DNA of 64,000 nucleotides from Virgifigura sp964551315 (GCA_964551315.1 CAZKCM010000009.1:29944-93943); one strand, 5' to 3'. Positions 34,470-42,615 are shown, counted from the stretch's first letter. Notes: generated by a model not told the origin, from the letters alone. Numbers and translations: made by a program.

Positions 34470-35882
34470 TCAAGTATTGTAGTAATTCCAGGTTGTTTTG
34501 CTGTGATTGTAATCATCCCGCTCCCAGAGGCGCGGATGGTCGGGGCGCGGATTCGAGGCCTTGTTCTCGTATATTCGGATGGCGTCCTCGGCGAGGACGA
34601 TGAGCTCCTCGCGCCAGTCGCCCACGACGTCGGCCACGTAAAGGCGCATCGCCCGTTCGTCGAACCGGTGGAGGAAGGTTCCGCTGATCGGATCGAAGAT
34701 CGCGACGTCCCCGCTTGTGTGGCGTTCCTTGGCGGCAGCGAACTGGCGCTCGCCGCCGGTCCAGTCGATCGTCGCGATTTCCTCCACCCCCGCGACCGTC
34801 CACCCTTCCGGCGCGACCTGGTCCATCTCGTATGCGGCGATGAGGCGGCCCCGGGCGTCGAAGACCCATGGCTTCTGATGCTCGTCGTAGCGGCTGCGGC
34901 ACCAGATCTCCAATCCCGGCCGATTGGGATCGAACTCGCCGACCGCCGTGTTCTGCGGTTCTCGCCATCTGTGGCTGGCCTCCCAGATCATGCCGTAGGG
35001 GTGATAAAGGAAGACGCGATTGCCGCCGCGTTCCTCCAGCGCGACCACCTCCAGGCCCGGAAGATCCGGCCGAACGTCAGCGACCGCGACCGCATCGAGA
35101 TGTCCGCGTACCGGAGTCGCCGCCAGCAATGCGCCGTCGGGGCCGATGATCGTGCCGCCCAGCACCTCGTCCCGGCCGTCGCCGTCGAGGTCGGCGACAC
35201 GGGCGCCCGCATGCGCGGTGGGGAGGAAGTCGTTCCGCGTCCAAAGCGGTTCGGCCGCCGCACCCGACGCTAAGAGATCTTCGACGGCGTAGGCCGCCAG
35301 GAAGCGGCCGAACCGATAGCTCTCCGCCGTCGTCGCCTGCAGCAGAAGGTCGCGACTGTCGGCCCCGCGGAAGTCGGCGACGACCAGATGCTCCCACCGC
35401 TCGGCCCCGGGCGGCGTGCCCAGCGCGACGCGATGTTCGACCGCACCCGTCGCGCCGTCGATCGCCGCCAGCTCGTTGTCTTGCGTGAGCACCAGAAGCT
35501 CGGGTCGCCCGTCGCCGTCCGTGTCGGTCACTCCGATACCCGGCGCGTGCGTGCCGGGCAGGCCGTTCTCCTCGGCCTTCGAACTCACTCGAATGTCGAT
35601 CTCGGTGGTCCAGAGCGATCCACCGGCGATCGCATAGCCGGCGATGTAGTTGGGCCCGGTCACGACGAGGTCGCGGGCTCCGTCGCCATCAAGGTCGACC
35701 GCCACGATGCCCCCGCGCGCATCGATCGGATGGGGCAGGGCGATGTCGATGCGATGGACGACGACGTCGCTTTCCGAAAGCGGTTCGCTCGCCGGCTCTT
35801 CCGAACACCCGCCGACCGCCATGCCGCAGGCCAATACCGCCGACAAGGCCGGCAATGCCCGTATCGACGGCGGACGCGCCAC
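34470..35882 (-). CDS. FG-GAP/VCBS-repeat lipoprotein
   Basis: A 470-residue exported lipoprotein. The signal sequence ALPALSAVLACGMAVGGC ends in a lipobox cysteine. The body contains FG-GAP/VCBS-type units with calcium-loop-like motifs: VAVDLDGDGARDLVV, VTDTDGDGRPELLVL, VADLDGDGRDEVLGG. These suggest a seven-bladed beta-propeller. The C-terminus is aromatic (KTTWNYYNT). GTG 35882 is favoured: it lies four bases after the stop of the upstream zinc-ribbon gene and gives a compact signal peptide, while the ATG at 35993 would put a long featureless segment before it. Function unknown; binding of polysaccharide or protein at the outer surface is plausible. Confidence 0.8.
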   Translation of the reverse strand: MARPPSIRALPALSAVLACGMAVGGCSEEPASEPLSESDVVVHRIDIALPHPIDARGGIVAVDLDGDGARDLVVTGPNYIAGYAIAGGSLWTTEIDIRVSSKAEENGLPGTHAPGIGVTDTDGDGRPELLVLTQDNELAAIDGATGAVEHRVALGTPPGAERWEHLVVADFRGADSRDLLLQATTAESYRFGRFLAAYAVEDLLASGAAAEPLWTRNDFLPTAHAGARVADLDGDGRDEVLGGTIIGPDGALLAATPVRGHLDAVAVADVRPDLPGLEVVALEERGGNRVFLYHPYGMIWEASHRWREPQNTAVGEFDPNRPGLEIWCRSRYDEHQKPWVFDARGRLIAAYEMDQVAPEGWTVAGVEEIATIDWTGGERQFAAAKERHTSGDVAIFDPISGTFLHRFDERAMRLYVADVVGDWREELIVLAEDAIRIYENKASNPRPDHPRLWERDDYNHSKTTWNYYNT

Positions 35883-35886
35883 GCGG

Positions 35887-36093
35887 TCAGGCCCCGCCGA
35901 TGCCTTCGATGATGAGGCCCGTTCCGTTGCAGGTCGGGCATTTCGCGCCGTCGCGCCGGCCGGTGCCGGCGCAGTCACGGCACAGGTCCTCACCAGTTCC
36001 GGGCGTACCCGGTGGGGCCTCGTCGCCCGGATTCATGTCGTCGGTCCGTGGGCCGGGCTCCTTTGCGAACTCCTTGGTTTGGTGATTCCTCAT
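35887..36093 (-). CDS. Tiny zinc-ribbon (DnaJ-type CxxCxGxG) protein
   Basis: A 68-residue protein with two paired knuckles, CRDCAGTGRRDGAKC and CPTCNGTG, that match the CxxCxGxG zinc-binding repeats of DnaJ-type proteins. The rest is polar. ATG 36093 has GGAG six bases upstream; ATG 36105 is a weaker alternative. The stop is followed four bases later by the start of the FG-GAP lipoprotein gene, so the two are probably co-translated. Function unknown. Confidence 0.7.
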   Translation of the reverse strand: MRNHQTKEFAKEPGPRTDDMNPGDEAPPGTPGTGEDLCRDCAGTGRRDGAKCPTCNGTGLIIEGIGGA

Positions 36094-36485
36094 CGGCGAC
36101 TCCATTCGTTCGGGCGTCTGCGAGAGCCGGATTCCGCCGAATCAGGCGGGATGGTGCCGCTCCTCCGGCGTTCGAGAGGTCTTTCATGCGCCAACTCCCG
36201 GGGTGGGCGTTCGGTTCCGAGGCGCCGGAAGGCGGGCGGCGGTACTCCTTCCGCCGAAGATGGCCGTCGGCGCCGACCTCGTTGCCTGGGCCCGCGCGAC
36301 GATCGCCTCGGCTCTCGCTTTGGGCTGCCCGCTCCGGCCGATTCGGTTACGCCCTGGTGCAACCGCCGGGAGGGGGCGGTGTTGAGAGTGGTGTCCGAAC
36401 GAACGACGTTCGGCCAAGAGGCTATTGGGAAAGCAGATCCGGCGCGTCCTTGTCGTTTCGAGGACGGGGCTGGCGGAGCACGGCG
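36094..36485. other. Divergent gap upstream of the HAD/ATPase fusion gene
   Basis: About 390 bases without a credible gene. The downstream gene could be extended in frame to an ATG at 36186, but the added 100 residues are Arg/Gly/Pro-rich and unlike any domain. No EcfG-type element or good sigma-70 pair was found, although two promoters must lie here. Confidence 0.4.
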
Positions 36486-38192
36486 ATGTACTACATGGCG
36501 CTCGCGACCGACTACGACGGCACCCTGGCGGAAGACGGCCGGGTGGGGGAGGACACCATTGCTGCCCTGGAACGCCTGCGACGATCCGGTCGCAGGCTCA
36601 TTCTCGTCACGGGGCGGCAGCTCGACGATCTCGAGCGGGTCTTTCCCCGCCTCGACCTGTTCGAGCGAGTCGTGGCCGAGAACGGGGCGCTGCTCTACCG
36701 GCCGGGCGATCGAGAAGAGCTCCTGTTGGCGGAGAAGCCGCCCGAACCGTTCATCGATCGGCTCCGGCGGCTGGGGGTCCGGCCGCTCTCCGTCGGCCGG
36801 GCGATCGTCGCCACCTGGGAACCGAACGAGACGGTGGTGCTCGAAGCCATCCGCGCGCAGGGCTTGGAGCTGCAGATTACCTTCAACAAGGGCGCGGTGA
36901 TGATCCTCCCGCCCGGTGTCAACAAGGCGAGCGGTCTGGCGGCCGCTCTCCGCGAGATGGAGCTGTCGGCCCACAACGTCGTTGGCGTGGGCGACGCGGA
37001 GAACGACCACGCCTTCCTCGACGCCTGCGGCTGCGCCGTCGCCGTGGCGAACGCGCTCGACGCGCTCAAGCGGGAGGTCGATTTCGTCACCGCTGCACCG
37101 CGGGGCGCCGGCGTGGCCGAGCTGTCCGATCGGCTGGTGGCGACCGATCTGGCGGACTTGCGGATCAAGCGGCACGAAATTCCACTCGGCATGATGGAGG
37201 ACGGGCGGGCATGCACCCTTCCCCCGCGCGGGGAAAGCCTCCTGCTGGCCGGTCGTTCGGGCGGCGGAAAGTCAACCCTTACCACCGCCTTCCTGGAGCG
37301 GCTTTCGGATTGCGGGTTCCAGTTCTGCGTCGTCGATCCGGAGGGTGACTACGAGGCCTTCGAAGGTGCCACCGTTGTCGGCGACGGAGACCGGCCGCCA
37401 ACGGTTGCACAGGTGCTCTCTCTGCTTCGCCGCGCCGATCACAACGTCATCGTCAACGCGCTTGCCATTCCGCTTGCGGACCGGCCGAGCTTCTTCATTG
37501 ACCTGCTTCTGGAACTCCAACAGATGCGGGCACGGACCGCGCGGCCGCATTGGATCGTCGTTGACGAGGCCCACCACGTGCTGCCGGCGGTGCGAGGGCC
37601 GGCCGTGGCGGCGATGCCGCAGGACCCGACACGGATGCTGCTGATCACGGTGCATCCGGATCAGCTCCTGCCGACGGTGCTGGAAAGGTTGGACAAGCTG
37701 ATCGCGGTCGGCCCGTCCGCGGACGAAACCGTTGCGGGCTTCTGCCGGACCATCGGGGTCGAGCCGCCGCAGGCAGCGCAATTGCGACAGCCGGGTGCGG
37801 CGATTCTCTGGTGCCGCGAGAACGGAGAATGCCAGACGCTCGTTACCACCATCGAGCCGCGCGGTGAACGCAAACGGCACATCCGCAAATACGCCAAAGG
37901 GCGATTGGGCGAGGACAAGAGCTTCTACTTCCGCGGACCGACGGGCACCCTCAACCTTCGCGCACACAATCTCGACATGTTCGTGCAGATCGCCGAAGGC
38001 GTCGATGACGCCACCTGGCTGCATCACCTCCGTGCCGGAGACTACTCGCGCTGGATTCGCGATGCGATCAAGGACGACGAACTGGCGGGAATCGTCGCCG
38101 AGGTTGAAAGGCGCGATGCTTACGGCGCGGATGAGAGCCGATCCTCGATCCGGCGTGCCATCGAGGAGCGTTACACGGGCCCGGCCGATTAG
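36486..38192 (+). CDS. HAD phosphatase fused to HerA-like P-loop ATPase
   Basis: A 568-residue, three-part protein. Residues 1-220 form a Cof-type HAD phosphatase with DYDGT (Asp9, Asp11), VTGR (Thr42), Lys148 and GDAEND (Asp170, Asp174), all catalytic motifs intact. Residues 250-460 form a HerA/VirB4-like ATPase with Walker A GRSGGGKST (256-264) and Walker B WIVVDEAHH (356-364). The C-terminal 100 residues have a conserved-looking block (DKSFYFRGPTGTLNLRAHNL, WLHHLRAGDYSRWIRD). GGAGC precedes ATG 36486. No partner helicase or nuclease gene (NurA, VirB) is adjacent. The function of such fusions is not known to me; a nucleotide or sugar-phosphate sensor coupled to an ATPase is one guess. Confidence 0.85.
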   Translation: MYYMALATDYDGTLAEDGRVGEDTIAALERLRRSGRRLILVTGRQLDDLERVFPRLDLFERVVAENGALLYRPGDREELLLAEKPPEPFIDRLRRLGVRPLSVGRAIVATWEPNETVVLEAIRAQGLELQITFNKGAVMILPPGVNKASGLAAALREMELSAHNVVGVGDAENDHAFLDACGCAVAVANALDALKREVDFVTAAPRGAGVAELSDRLVATDLADLRIKRHEIPLGMMEDGRACTLPPRGESLLLAGRSGGGKSTLTTAFLERLSDCGFQFCVVDPEGDYEAFEGATVVGDGDRPPTVAQVLSLLRRADHNVIVNALAIPLADRPSFFIDLLLELQQMRARTARPHWIVVDEAHHVLPAVRGPAVAAMPQDPTRMLLITVHPDQLLPTVLERLDKLIAVGPSADETVAGFCRTIGVEPPQAAQLRQPGAAILWCRENGECQTLVTTIEPRGERKRHIRKYAKGRLGEDKSFYFRGPTGTLNLRAHNLDMFVQIAEGVDDATWLHHLRAGDYSRWIRDAIKDDELAGIVAEVERRDAYGADESRSSIRRAIEERYTGPAD

Positions 38193-38288
38193 GGCGACCC
38201 ACGCGGCCGCGGGCGCGGCCCACAGTCGGGTGGACTCCTCCGGCAAGACGTCGCATCCTGACCGACAGCGGGCGAGGTGGATTTCGGC

Positions 38289-38314
38289 GGAACCCGTCTC
38301 CGGCGAGAGACGTT
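38289..38314 (+). promoter_or_regulatory. Perfect EcfG-type promoter
   Basis: GGAAC (38289-38293), 17-base spacer, CGTT (38311-38314): an exact match to the alphaproteobacterial general-stress consensus. The next gene starts at 38361, 47 bases downstream. Confidence 0.65.
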
Positions 38315-38360
38315 CCCTCAACGAACGTTTTCGCCGGGCGGGGCATCAAGGGACGAAGCC

Positions 38361-38774
38361 ATGGAACACAGACGTCGCAAGGACATTCCCGCGTACTGCG
38401 CTACGGGACCGGAACGGCTGGAGCGGCTGGCGGCCTTCGTCGAGGAGCTTCCGGCGGACTTGCTCACCTTCTGCTGCTGGTACGACGGCAACAAGGGCTG
38501 CGCCGTTGGTCTGGCGGCGGCGCTCGACCCTTGGTTCAAGGCCCAGGGGCTGCGGCTCGAGGGTGTGGAGAGCGTCAAGGAATGTCGTCCGATCTACCGC
38601 GACCGGTCCGATTGGGCGGCGGTGACGGCGTTCTTCGAGCTTACGGGCGAAGACGCGCGCACACTGTTCGACCGTGGAGGCTATGGCGGCGAGGTGCGAC
38701 CCCAGCCGCGGCGGGTGGCGAGAAAGATCCGCATGCATCTGAAGCGCGCCGACGCGGTGGCCGTTCCGGCGTGA
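38361..38774 (+). CDS. Unknown protein under a stress-type promoter
   Basis: A 137-residue cytosolic protein I cannot place in a family. It contains a central LTFCCWYDGNKGCAVGLAAAL, with two adjacent cysteines and a third nearby, and a basic C-terminus (RRVARKIRMHLKRAD). The ATG at 38361 gives the most compact protein with normal codon use. A perfect GGAAC-N17-CGTT element lies just upstream, so induction in the general stress response is likely. Function unknown. Confidence 0.75.
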   Translation: MEHRRRKDIPAYCATGPERLERLAAFVEELPADLLTFCCWYDGNKGCAVGLAAALDPWFKAQGLRLEGVESVKECRPIYRDRSDWAAVTAFFELTGEDARTLFDRGGYGGEVRPQPRRVARKIRMHLKRADAVAVPA

Positions 38775-38919
38775 GCGACGCCGCAATCGGTGCCATTGGG
38801 GACCGCCATTCAAGCCAAGGCTTTGTCAGCGGTGCGGCCTAAAGGCGGCACGCCCGCCTCGGTTTGGCGCCGGTGCAGGTGGACGGCGCGGCGTTGCCTT
38901 GGCGACGGGTAGGTGGCCC

Positions 38920-39954
38920 GTGCCGGCGAAGTCGTTGAGCCTCTTCTCGCAAGACCTTGCCATCGATCTCGGCACGGCCAACACCGTGGTCCATGCAAAG
39001 GGCCGGGGCGTGGTCGTCGACGAGCCGTCGGTGGTCGCCGTCGTTCGAAGGGGCGGGAGGTCTGCGATTCTGGCCGTCGGCAAGGCGGCCAGTCGGATGA
39101 TCGGCCGCACGCCGGACGCCATTCGCGTGATCCGGCCGATGCGCGGCGGCGTCATCGCCGATTTCGACGTCGCCCGAGCGATGATCCGATACGTCATCCG
39201 CAGGATCCACCGGCGGCAAAGCCTCGTTCGTCCCCGGGTGATCGTCACGGTGCCGTCCGGCGCGACCGCGGTCGAGCGGCGCGCCATCCGCGAGGCGGCC
39301 GAGAGCGCGGGCGCCCGGCGCGCCTTCCTGATCGAGGAGCCGATGGCCGCGGCGATCGGCGCCGGCCTGCCGGTGACCGAGCCGGTCGGCTCGATGGTCG
39401 TCGATATCGGCGGCGGCACGACGGAGATCGCCGTGCTGTCGCTCGGCGGCATCGTCCACGCTCGTTCGTTACCCGTTGGCGGATTCGCCATGGACGAGGC
39501 CATCGCCGCCCATGTCCGGCGCGCCCACAACCTGTTGATCGGTGAAGAGACGGCGGAGCGGATCAAGAAGGAGATCGGTTCCGCCGCGCCGCCGCTGAAC
39601 GGCGATCGGCGGATGATGGAGATCAGGGGCCGGGATCTGGTCAGCGGCGTGCCGCAGCGCGTCCTTATCGACGAGCGAGAGGTGGCCGACGGTCTCGCCG
39701 ACTCCGTTGGCGCCATCGTCCGGGGCGTGCGCCTCGTCCTCGAGGACACGGCGCCCGAATTCGCGGCCGATGTCGTCGATCGGGGGATCGTGCTGGCCGG
39801 CGGCGGCGCGCTGCTCAGCCGGCTCGACCTGCTGCTGGAGCACGCGACCGGGTTGCCAGTGCATGTCGCGAAGGACCCGCTGACCTGCGGTGTCCGCGGT
39901 GCGGGCTATGTCCTGGAGAACATGCAGCGCCTCGCGACCGTGCTTCGGGACTAG
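38920..39954 (+). CDS. mreB: MreB/Mbl-family actin homologue, without mreC/mreD
   Basis: A 344-residue actin-fold protein. The phosphate-1 loop DLAIDLGTANTVVHAKG is at about 12-28, phosphate-2 VVDIGGGTTEIAVLSLGGI at about 160-178, and the adenosine loop is VLAGGGALLSRLDLLLE. It polymerises under the membrane and directs cell-wall synthesis in rod-shaped cells. The usual mreC, mreD and mrdA/B genes are not next to it, so it may be a second copy. GTG 38920 with an upstream AGGTGG gives the standard MreB length; TTG 38899 and TTG 38935 are alternatives. Confidence 0.88.
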   Translation: MPAKSLSLFSQDLAIDLGTANTVVHAKGRGVVVDEPSVVAVVRRGGRSAILAVGKAASRMIGRTPDAIRVIRPMRGGVIADFDVARAMIRYVIRRIHRRQSLVRPRVIVTVPSGATAVERRAIREAAESAGARRAFLIEEPMAAAIGAGLPVTEPVGSMVVDIGGGTTEIAVLSLGGIVHARSLPVGGFAMDEAIAAHVRRAHNLLIGEETAERIKKEIGSAAPPLNGDRRMMEIRGRDLVSGVPQRVLIDEREVADGLADSVGAIVRGVRLVLEDTAPEFAADVVDRGIVLAGGGALLSRLDLLLEHATGLPVHVAKDPLTCGVRGAGYVLENMQRLATVLRD

Positions 39955-39993
39955 GTCGGGAAAGTCCGGCTGCGGGGCGGCAGGCCTCAGACC

Positions 39994-40515
39994 ATGACGG
40001 TGTTCTTTACCAGCGACACGCATTTCGGCCATGGCGGCGCCCTGGGGCTCTTCCGCCGGCCCTTCGCCTCAGTCGCGGAGATGGACGAGTTCCTGATCCG
40101 GCGATGGAACGAGACGGTCGGGGCCGAGGACGAGATCTGGCACCTCGGCGATTTCGCGATCCGGCAGCCGGTGCCCCGCATGGCGGAGCTTCTCGATGCG
40201 CTCGCGGGGCGCAAGCATCTGGTTGCCGGCAACAACGACGGCGAAGATACGTTCCGCCTTTCGGGGTGGGCGAGCGTCCAGCCATACGCCGAGATCACGG
40301 TCGACGGTACGCGGCTGGTCCTCTGCCATTATCCGTTCCGCTCCTGGAACGGTATGAGAAAAGGGGCTCTGAATCTGCATGGCCACAGCCATGGCGGCTT
40401 GGCCCCTTTGCCGCGGCAGATCGATGTCGGCGTGGACGTTTGGGACTTCCGGCCGGTTTCGCTGGTGGACCTCCGCTCCCGACGCCGTCGGGCAGCGGCG
40501 CAATCGCGCCGGTGA
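39994..40515 (+). CDS. Calcineurin-like metallophosphoesterase
   Basis: A 173-residue cytosolic phosphoesterase with all metal-binding motifs of the small YfcE-like class: SDTHFGH at the N-terminus, HLGDFA, AGNND, CHYPFRSW and HGHSHG. The substrate is unknown. It lies 39 bases after mreB and may share its transcript; the next gene has its own stress-type promoter. Confidence 0.85.
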   Translation: MTVFFTSDTHFGHGGALGLFRRPFASVAEMDEFLIRRWNETVGAEDEIWHLGDFAIRQPVPRMAELLDALAGRKHLVAGNNDGEDTFRLSGWASVQPYAEITVDGTRLVLCHYPFRSWNGMRKGALNLHGHSHGGLAPLPRQIDVGVDVWDFRPVSLVDLRSRRRRAAAQSRR

Positions 40516-40517
40516 GG

Positions 40518-40542
40518 GGAACCCTTGGGGCGGGAGACTGTT
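40518..40542 (+). promoter_or_regulatory. EcfG-type promoter upstream of 40584 gene
   Basis: GGAAC (40518-40522), 16-base spacer, TGTT (40539-40542), 42 bases before the ATG at 40584. One mismatch from the general-stress consensus in the -10 element. Confidence 0.5.
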
Positions 40543-40583
40543 AGAGCGAAAGCGGCGGGCGGATTGACTCCGGGAGCGGAGCG

Positions 40584-40895
40584 ATGATGGCGTTCGTGAA
40601 AGAGAGGGAGAGCAGGATGCTTGACGGTCATGCGCAGGAGGAAATGCGTCACGCCATTTTCGATCTTGCGGAGGCGGCCATGGCCATCATGGACAAGACG
40701 AGCCTTGTTCACGCAGCGGCGGCCCGGGCGATCGAAACGCGCAGGCGGGCCGAGACCGAGCGATTTCTCCGGCATCTGGCACGACTCGACGACGCCGAGC
40801 GGATCCGAATCTCCAAGAGGCGAGACGCCATCCTGTTCGAACGCTGGACGCGCGCGGCGTTCGGGCCGGCCGGACTTCGGGAATGGGAGCTGTGA
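40584..40895 (+). CDS. Small unknown helical protein
   Basis: A 103-residue, strongly helical, charged protein (EEMRHAIFDLAEAAMAIMDK, then a long Arg/Glu-rich helix). No family recognised. The ATG at 40584 is closest to an upstream GGGAGCGGAG site; an internal ATG at 40617 is an alternative. An EcfG-type promoter element precedes it, so it is probably stress-induced. It converges on the TIGR02588 gene. Confidence 0.65.
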   Translation: MMAFVKERESRMLDGHAQEEMRHAIFDLAEAAMAIMDKTSLVHAAAARAIETRRRAETERFLRHLARLDDAERIRISKRRDAILFERWTRAAFGPAGLREWEL

Positions 40896-40916
40896 CGGGC
40901 AAACTGCAGCGGCGGC

Positions 40917-41354
40917 TTATGGCTCGGTGTAGCCCATCGGACGAATCACCAGACGATATCGTGCGGGGTCCCTAGAGAAGATCAGCCCGGCCTCGCGCTC
41001 GGAATGGCGGGGCACATAGTCGACGGTGGCTTCGCTGCTTTCGACGGTTCTTCCGGATTCAAGCAACTTGCCTTCGATCTGCAGGGCCGCGGCGGTGGAG
41101 GTCCCGTGGTTGGCGATTCTGACCGTCACCAGATATCCGTCGCCATTGGGCTCGATCGACTCGTGGGTGGCGACGATGCACGGCGGGCCGGGCCGCGCCG
41201 TTGCGGCGTAGTACGTCATGTAGCCGATGACACCGACGATCAGGAGCAAGCCCAGCGCGGCGACGGCCCACTCCCAGGGCGAGGCCGGATCCGCAGGATG
41301 CAGCCGGCCGCCGGTGCGGAGGACATGCGCTTGCGCCGTCTTCGAATTGTTCAT
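40917..41354 (-). CDS. TIGR02588-family protein
   Basis: A 145-residue protein with one transmembrane helix (WAVAALGLLLIVGVIGYMTYYA, about 28-50). A periplasmic Ig-like domain follows (YLVTVRIANHGTSTAAALQIEGKL), ending RDPARYRLVIRPMGYTEP. It matches the conserved TIGR02588 family, which occurs next to TIGR02587 genes, as here, 12 bases upstream. Function is unknown; the pair is probably co-transcribed from the stress-type promoter upstream of the partner. Confidence 0.82.
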   Translation of the reverse strand: MNNSKTAQAHVLRTGGRLHPADPASPWEWAVAALGLLLIVGVIGYMTYYAATARPGPPCIVATHESIEPNGDGYLVTVRIANHGTSTAAALQIEGKLLESGRTVESSEATVDYVPRHSEREAGLIFSRDPARYRLVIRPMGYTEP

Positions 41355-41366
41355 CGGCTTTCCCGA

Positions 41367-42227
41367 TCAGAGGATGAGGCGCGCCGCGGCCGCGCCGATG
41401 GCGCCGGGGAAGCCGAGCACCACGGCGGCGCTCAGGATTTCCTCGGGAGACGTCCCGGCCGTGCGGCCGAAGGACCAAAGGAGGTACAGGCTGATGATCA
41501 GCACGCAGCCGTAGCCGACGACGGTGAAGCGAAGAAAGAGGCTCCAGAACGTCGCCGTGTCTGGCAGCTCCGGCCGTCCGCGGAAGTCCACCGCATAGAC
41601 GAAGGCGTGCATGAGCAGCAGGGACAGGGCGGCCAGCGTAATCTCCTGCCAGGGCGCCATCTTGTAGGCGATCAGGATCATTTCCTCGGTCGGGGCCACG
41701 TTGAGGGATAGGAACAGAGCGCCGACCGACATCAGGAAGAGTTCTCCCCCGTAGGACGGATGCTCCTTCCGCTCCTCGTGTTCGCCGTGTTCCTGCCGGC
41801 CCAGCTGGCTGCGCGCCAGCATGGCGCCGACGCTGGCGGGAACGGCCTGCAGCGCGACCTTGCCGACGATCTCGTAAAGCGGCATCCCGATCGTAAGAAT
41901 CCCGAAGATCGCCAGGATGGCTGCCGAAGCCACGCAGCCGACGGCGAAGGCGACGAACGCGTCGACGATATCGTCGCGCAGCCGCGACGTTTCCTCGAAT
42001 CCGGTGAAATAGGACAGGCCGGTCAGCAGAGGGATGAGCAGGATCAGGAGAAGAATGAGGCGCAGCGGGTCCATATAGAACCCGAGATGCCACATCTCCA
42101 TCGTCATCAGCATGGGAAGGGCGAAGATGAGCGCGCCGGCGAACGCCCGGGCCAGACCGATGACGAAGCGGCGGTTTCGGTCGGATCGTCGTCCCGGGAA
42201 AGGGCGGTCCGTGGAGAGACTTGCCAT
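41367..42227 (-). CDS. TIGR02587-family integral membrane protein
   Basis: A 286-residue membrane protein of the TIGR02587 (DUF2391-like) family with six to eight hydrophobic segments, including FAGALIFALPMLMTMEMWHLGF, LRLILLLILLIPLLTGLSYFTGF and EEILSAAVVLGFPGAIGAAAA. The motif NVAPTEEMILIAYKM is conserved in the family. It precedes the TIGR02588 gene on the same strand. Function unknown; a perfect EcfG-type promoter about 110 bases upstream suggests a role in stress. Confidence 0.84.
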   Translation of the reverse strand: MASLSTDRPFPGRRSDRNRRFVIGLARAFAGALIFALPMLMTMEMWHLGFYMDPLRLILLLILLIPLLTGLSYFTGFEETSRLRDDIVDAFVAFAVGCVASAAILAIFGILTIGMPLYEIVGKVALQAVPASVGAMLARSQLGRQEHGEHEERKEHPSYGGELFLMSVGALFLSLNVAPTEEMILIAYKMAPWQEITLAALSLLLMHAFVYAVDFRGRPELPDTATFWSLFLRFTVVGYGCVLIISLYLLWSFGRTAGTSPEEILSAAVVLGFPGAIGAAAARLIL

Positions 42228-42338
42228 GGGAACCCGTTCGTCGCCTGTGAACGACCCGTTCGGGGATGATCCGCGTGCGGAACGTCACCTCGCCGCGGCG
42301 CATTCATGCGCCGCCGCCTCCGCGAGGCCCGCTTGCTA

Positions 42339-42364
42339 AACGTCGGATTTTCGCTTTTTGTTCC
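42339..42364 (-). promoter_or_regulatory. Perfect EcfG-type promoter of the TIGR02587/02588 operon
   Basis: On the minus strand GGAAC (42364-42360), a 17-base AT-rich spacer and CGTT (42342-42339): an exact general-stress consensus. The next gene on that strand starts at 42227. Confidence 0.65.
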
Positions 42365-42550
42365 CCTTCGCGCGCCTTGACCGCCCGGTCAAGGAGCCGT
42401 GGCGGGGCGGATGGCTTCCGTAACGAGGGCGCGGCGCCAGCGGGGGCGGCCGGATCGCTTCGGTGAATCACGGCCCCGGATCAAGCGATCGGCTGATCCG
42501 TGGAGGCCGTCGGATGGAAGGATGGTTGCGGCCGGTCTGAAATACGCCGT

Positions 42551-42579
42551 CCCGGCCCGCCTCGCCGAGGCGGACCGGG
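42551..42579 (-). terminator. Stem-loop after betaine transporter operon
   Basis: 42551-42564 pairs with 42566-42579 with a single mismatch, giving a GC-rich stem closed by a very short loop. It lies about 40 bases beyond the stop of the binding-protein gene. No U-run follows, so it may be a stabilising hairpin and not a true terminator. Confidence 0.4.
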
Positions 42580-42615
42580 GCGGCAGGCGTGGCTTGCGCG
42601 GCGACTGCCGCGAGA

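Larger units (their letters stand above)
42228..42615. other. Gap holding a stress promoter and a stem-loop
   Basis: 388 bases without a gene. A GGAAC-N17-CGTT promoter for the minus-strand TIGR02587 gene is at 42339-42364, and a long imperfect stem-loop near 42551-42579 follows the betaine-binding-protein gene. I see no further coding signal. Confidence 0.55.

Noticed and set aside
36206..36215. Possible GGAAC-N17-AGTT element on the minus strand for the zinc-ribbon gene
   Set aside because: The -10 part AGTT is off consensus and the element lies over 100 bases from the start, so it is not convincing.
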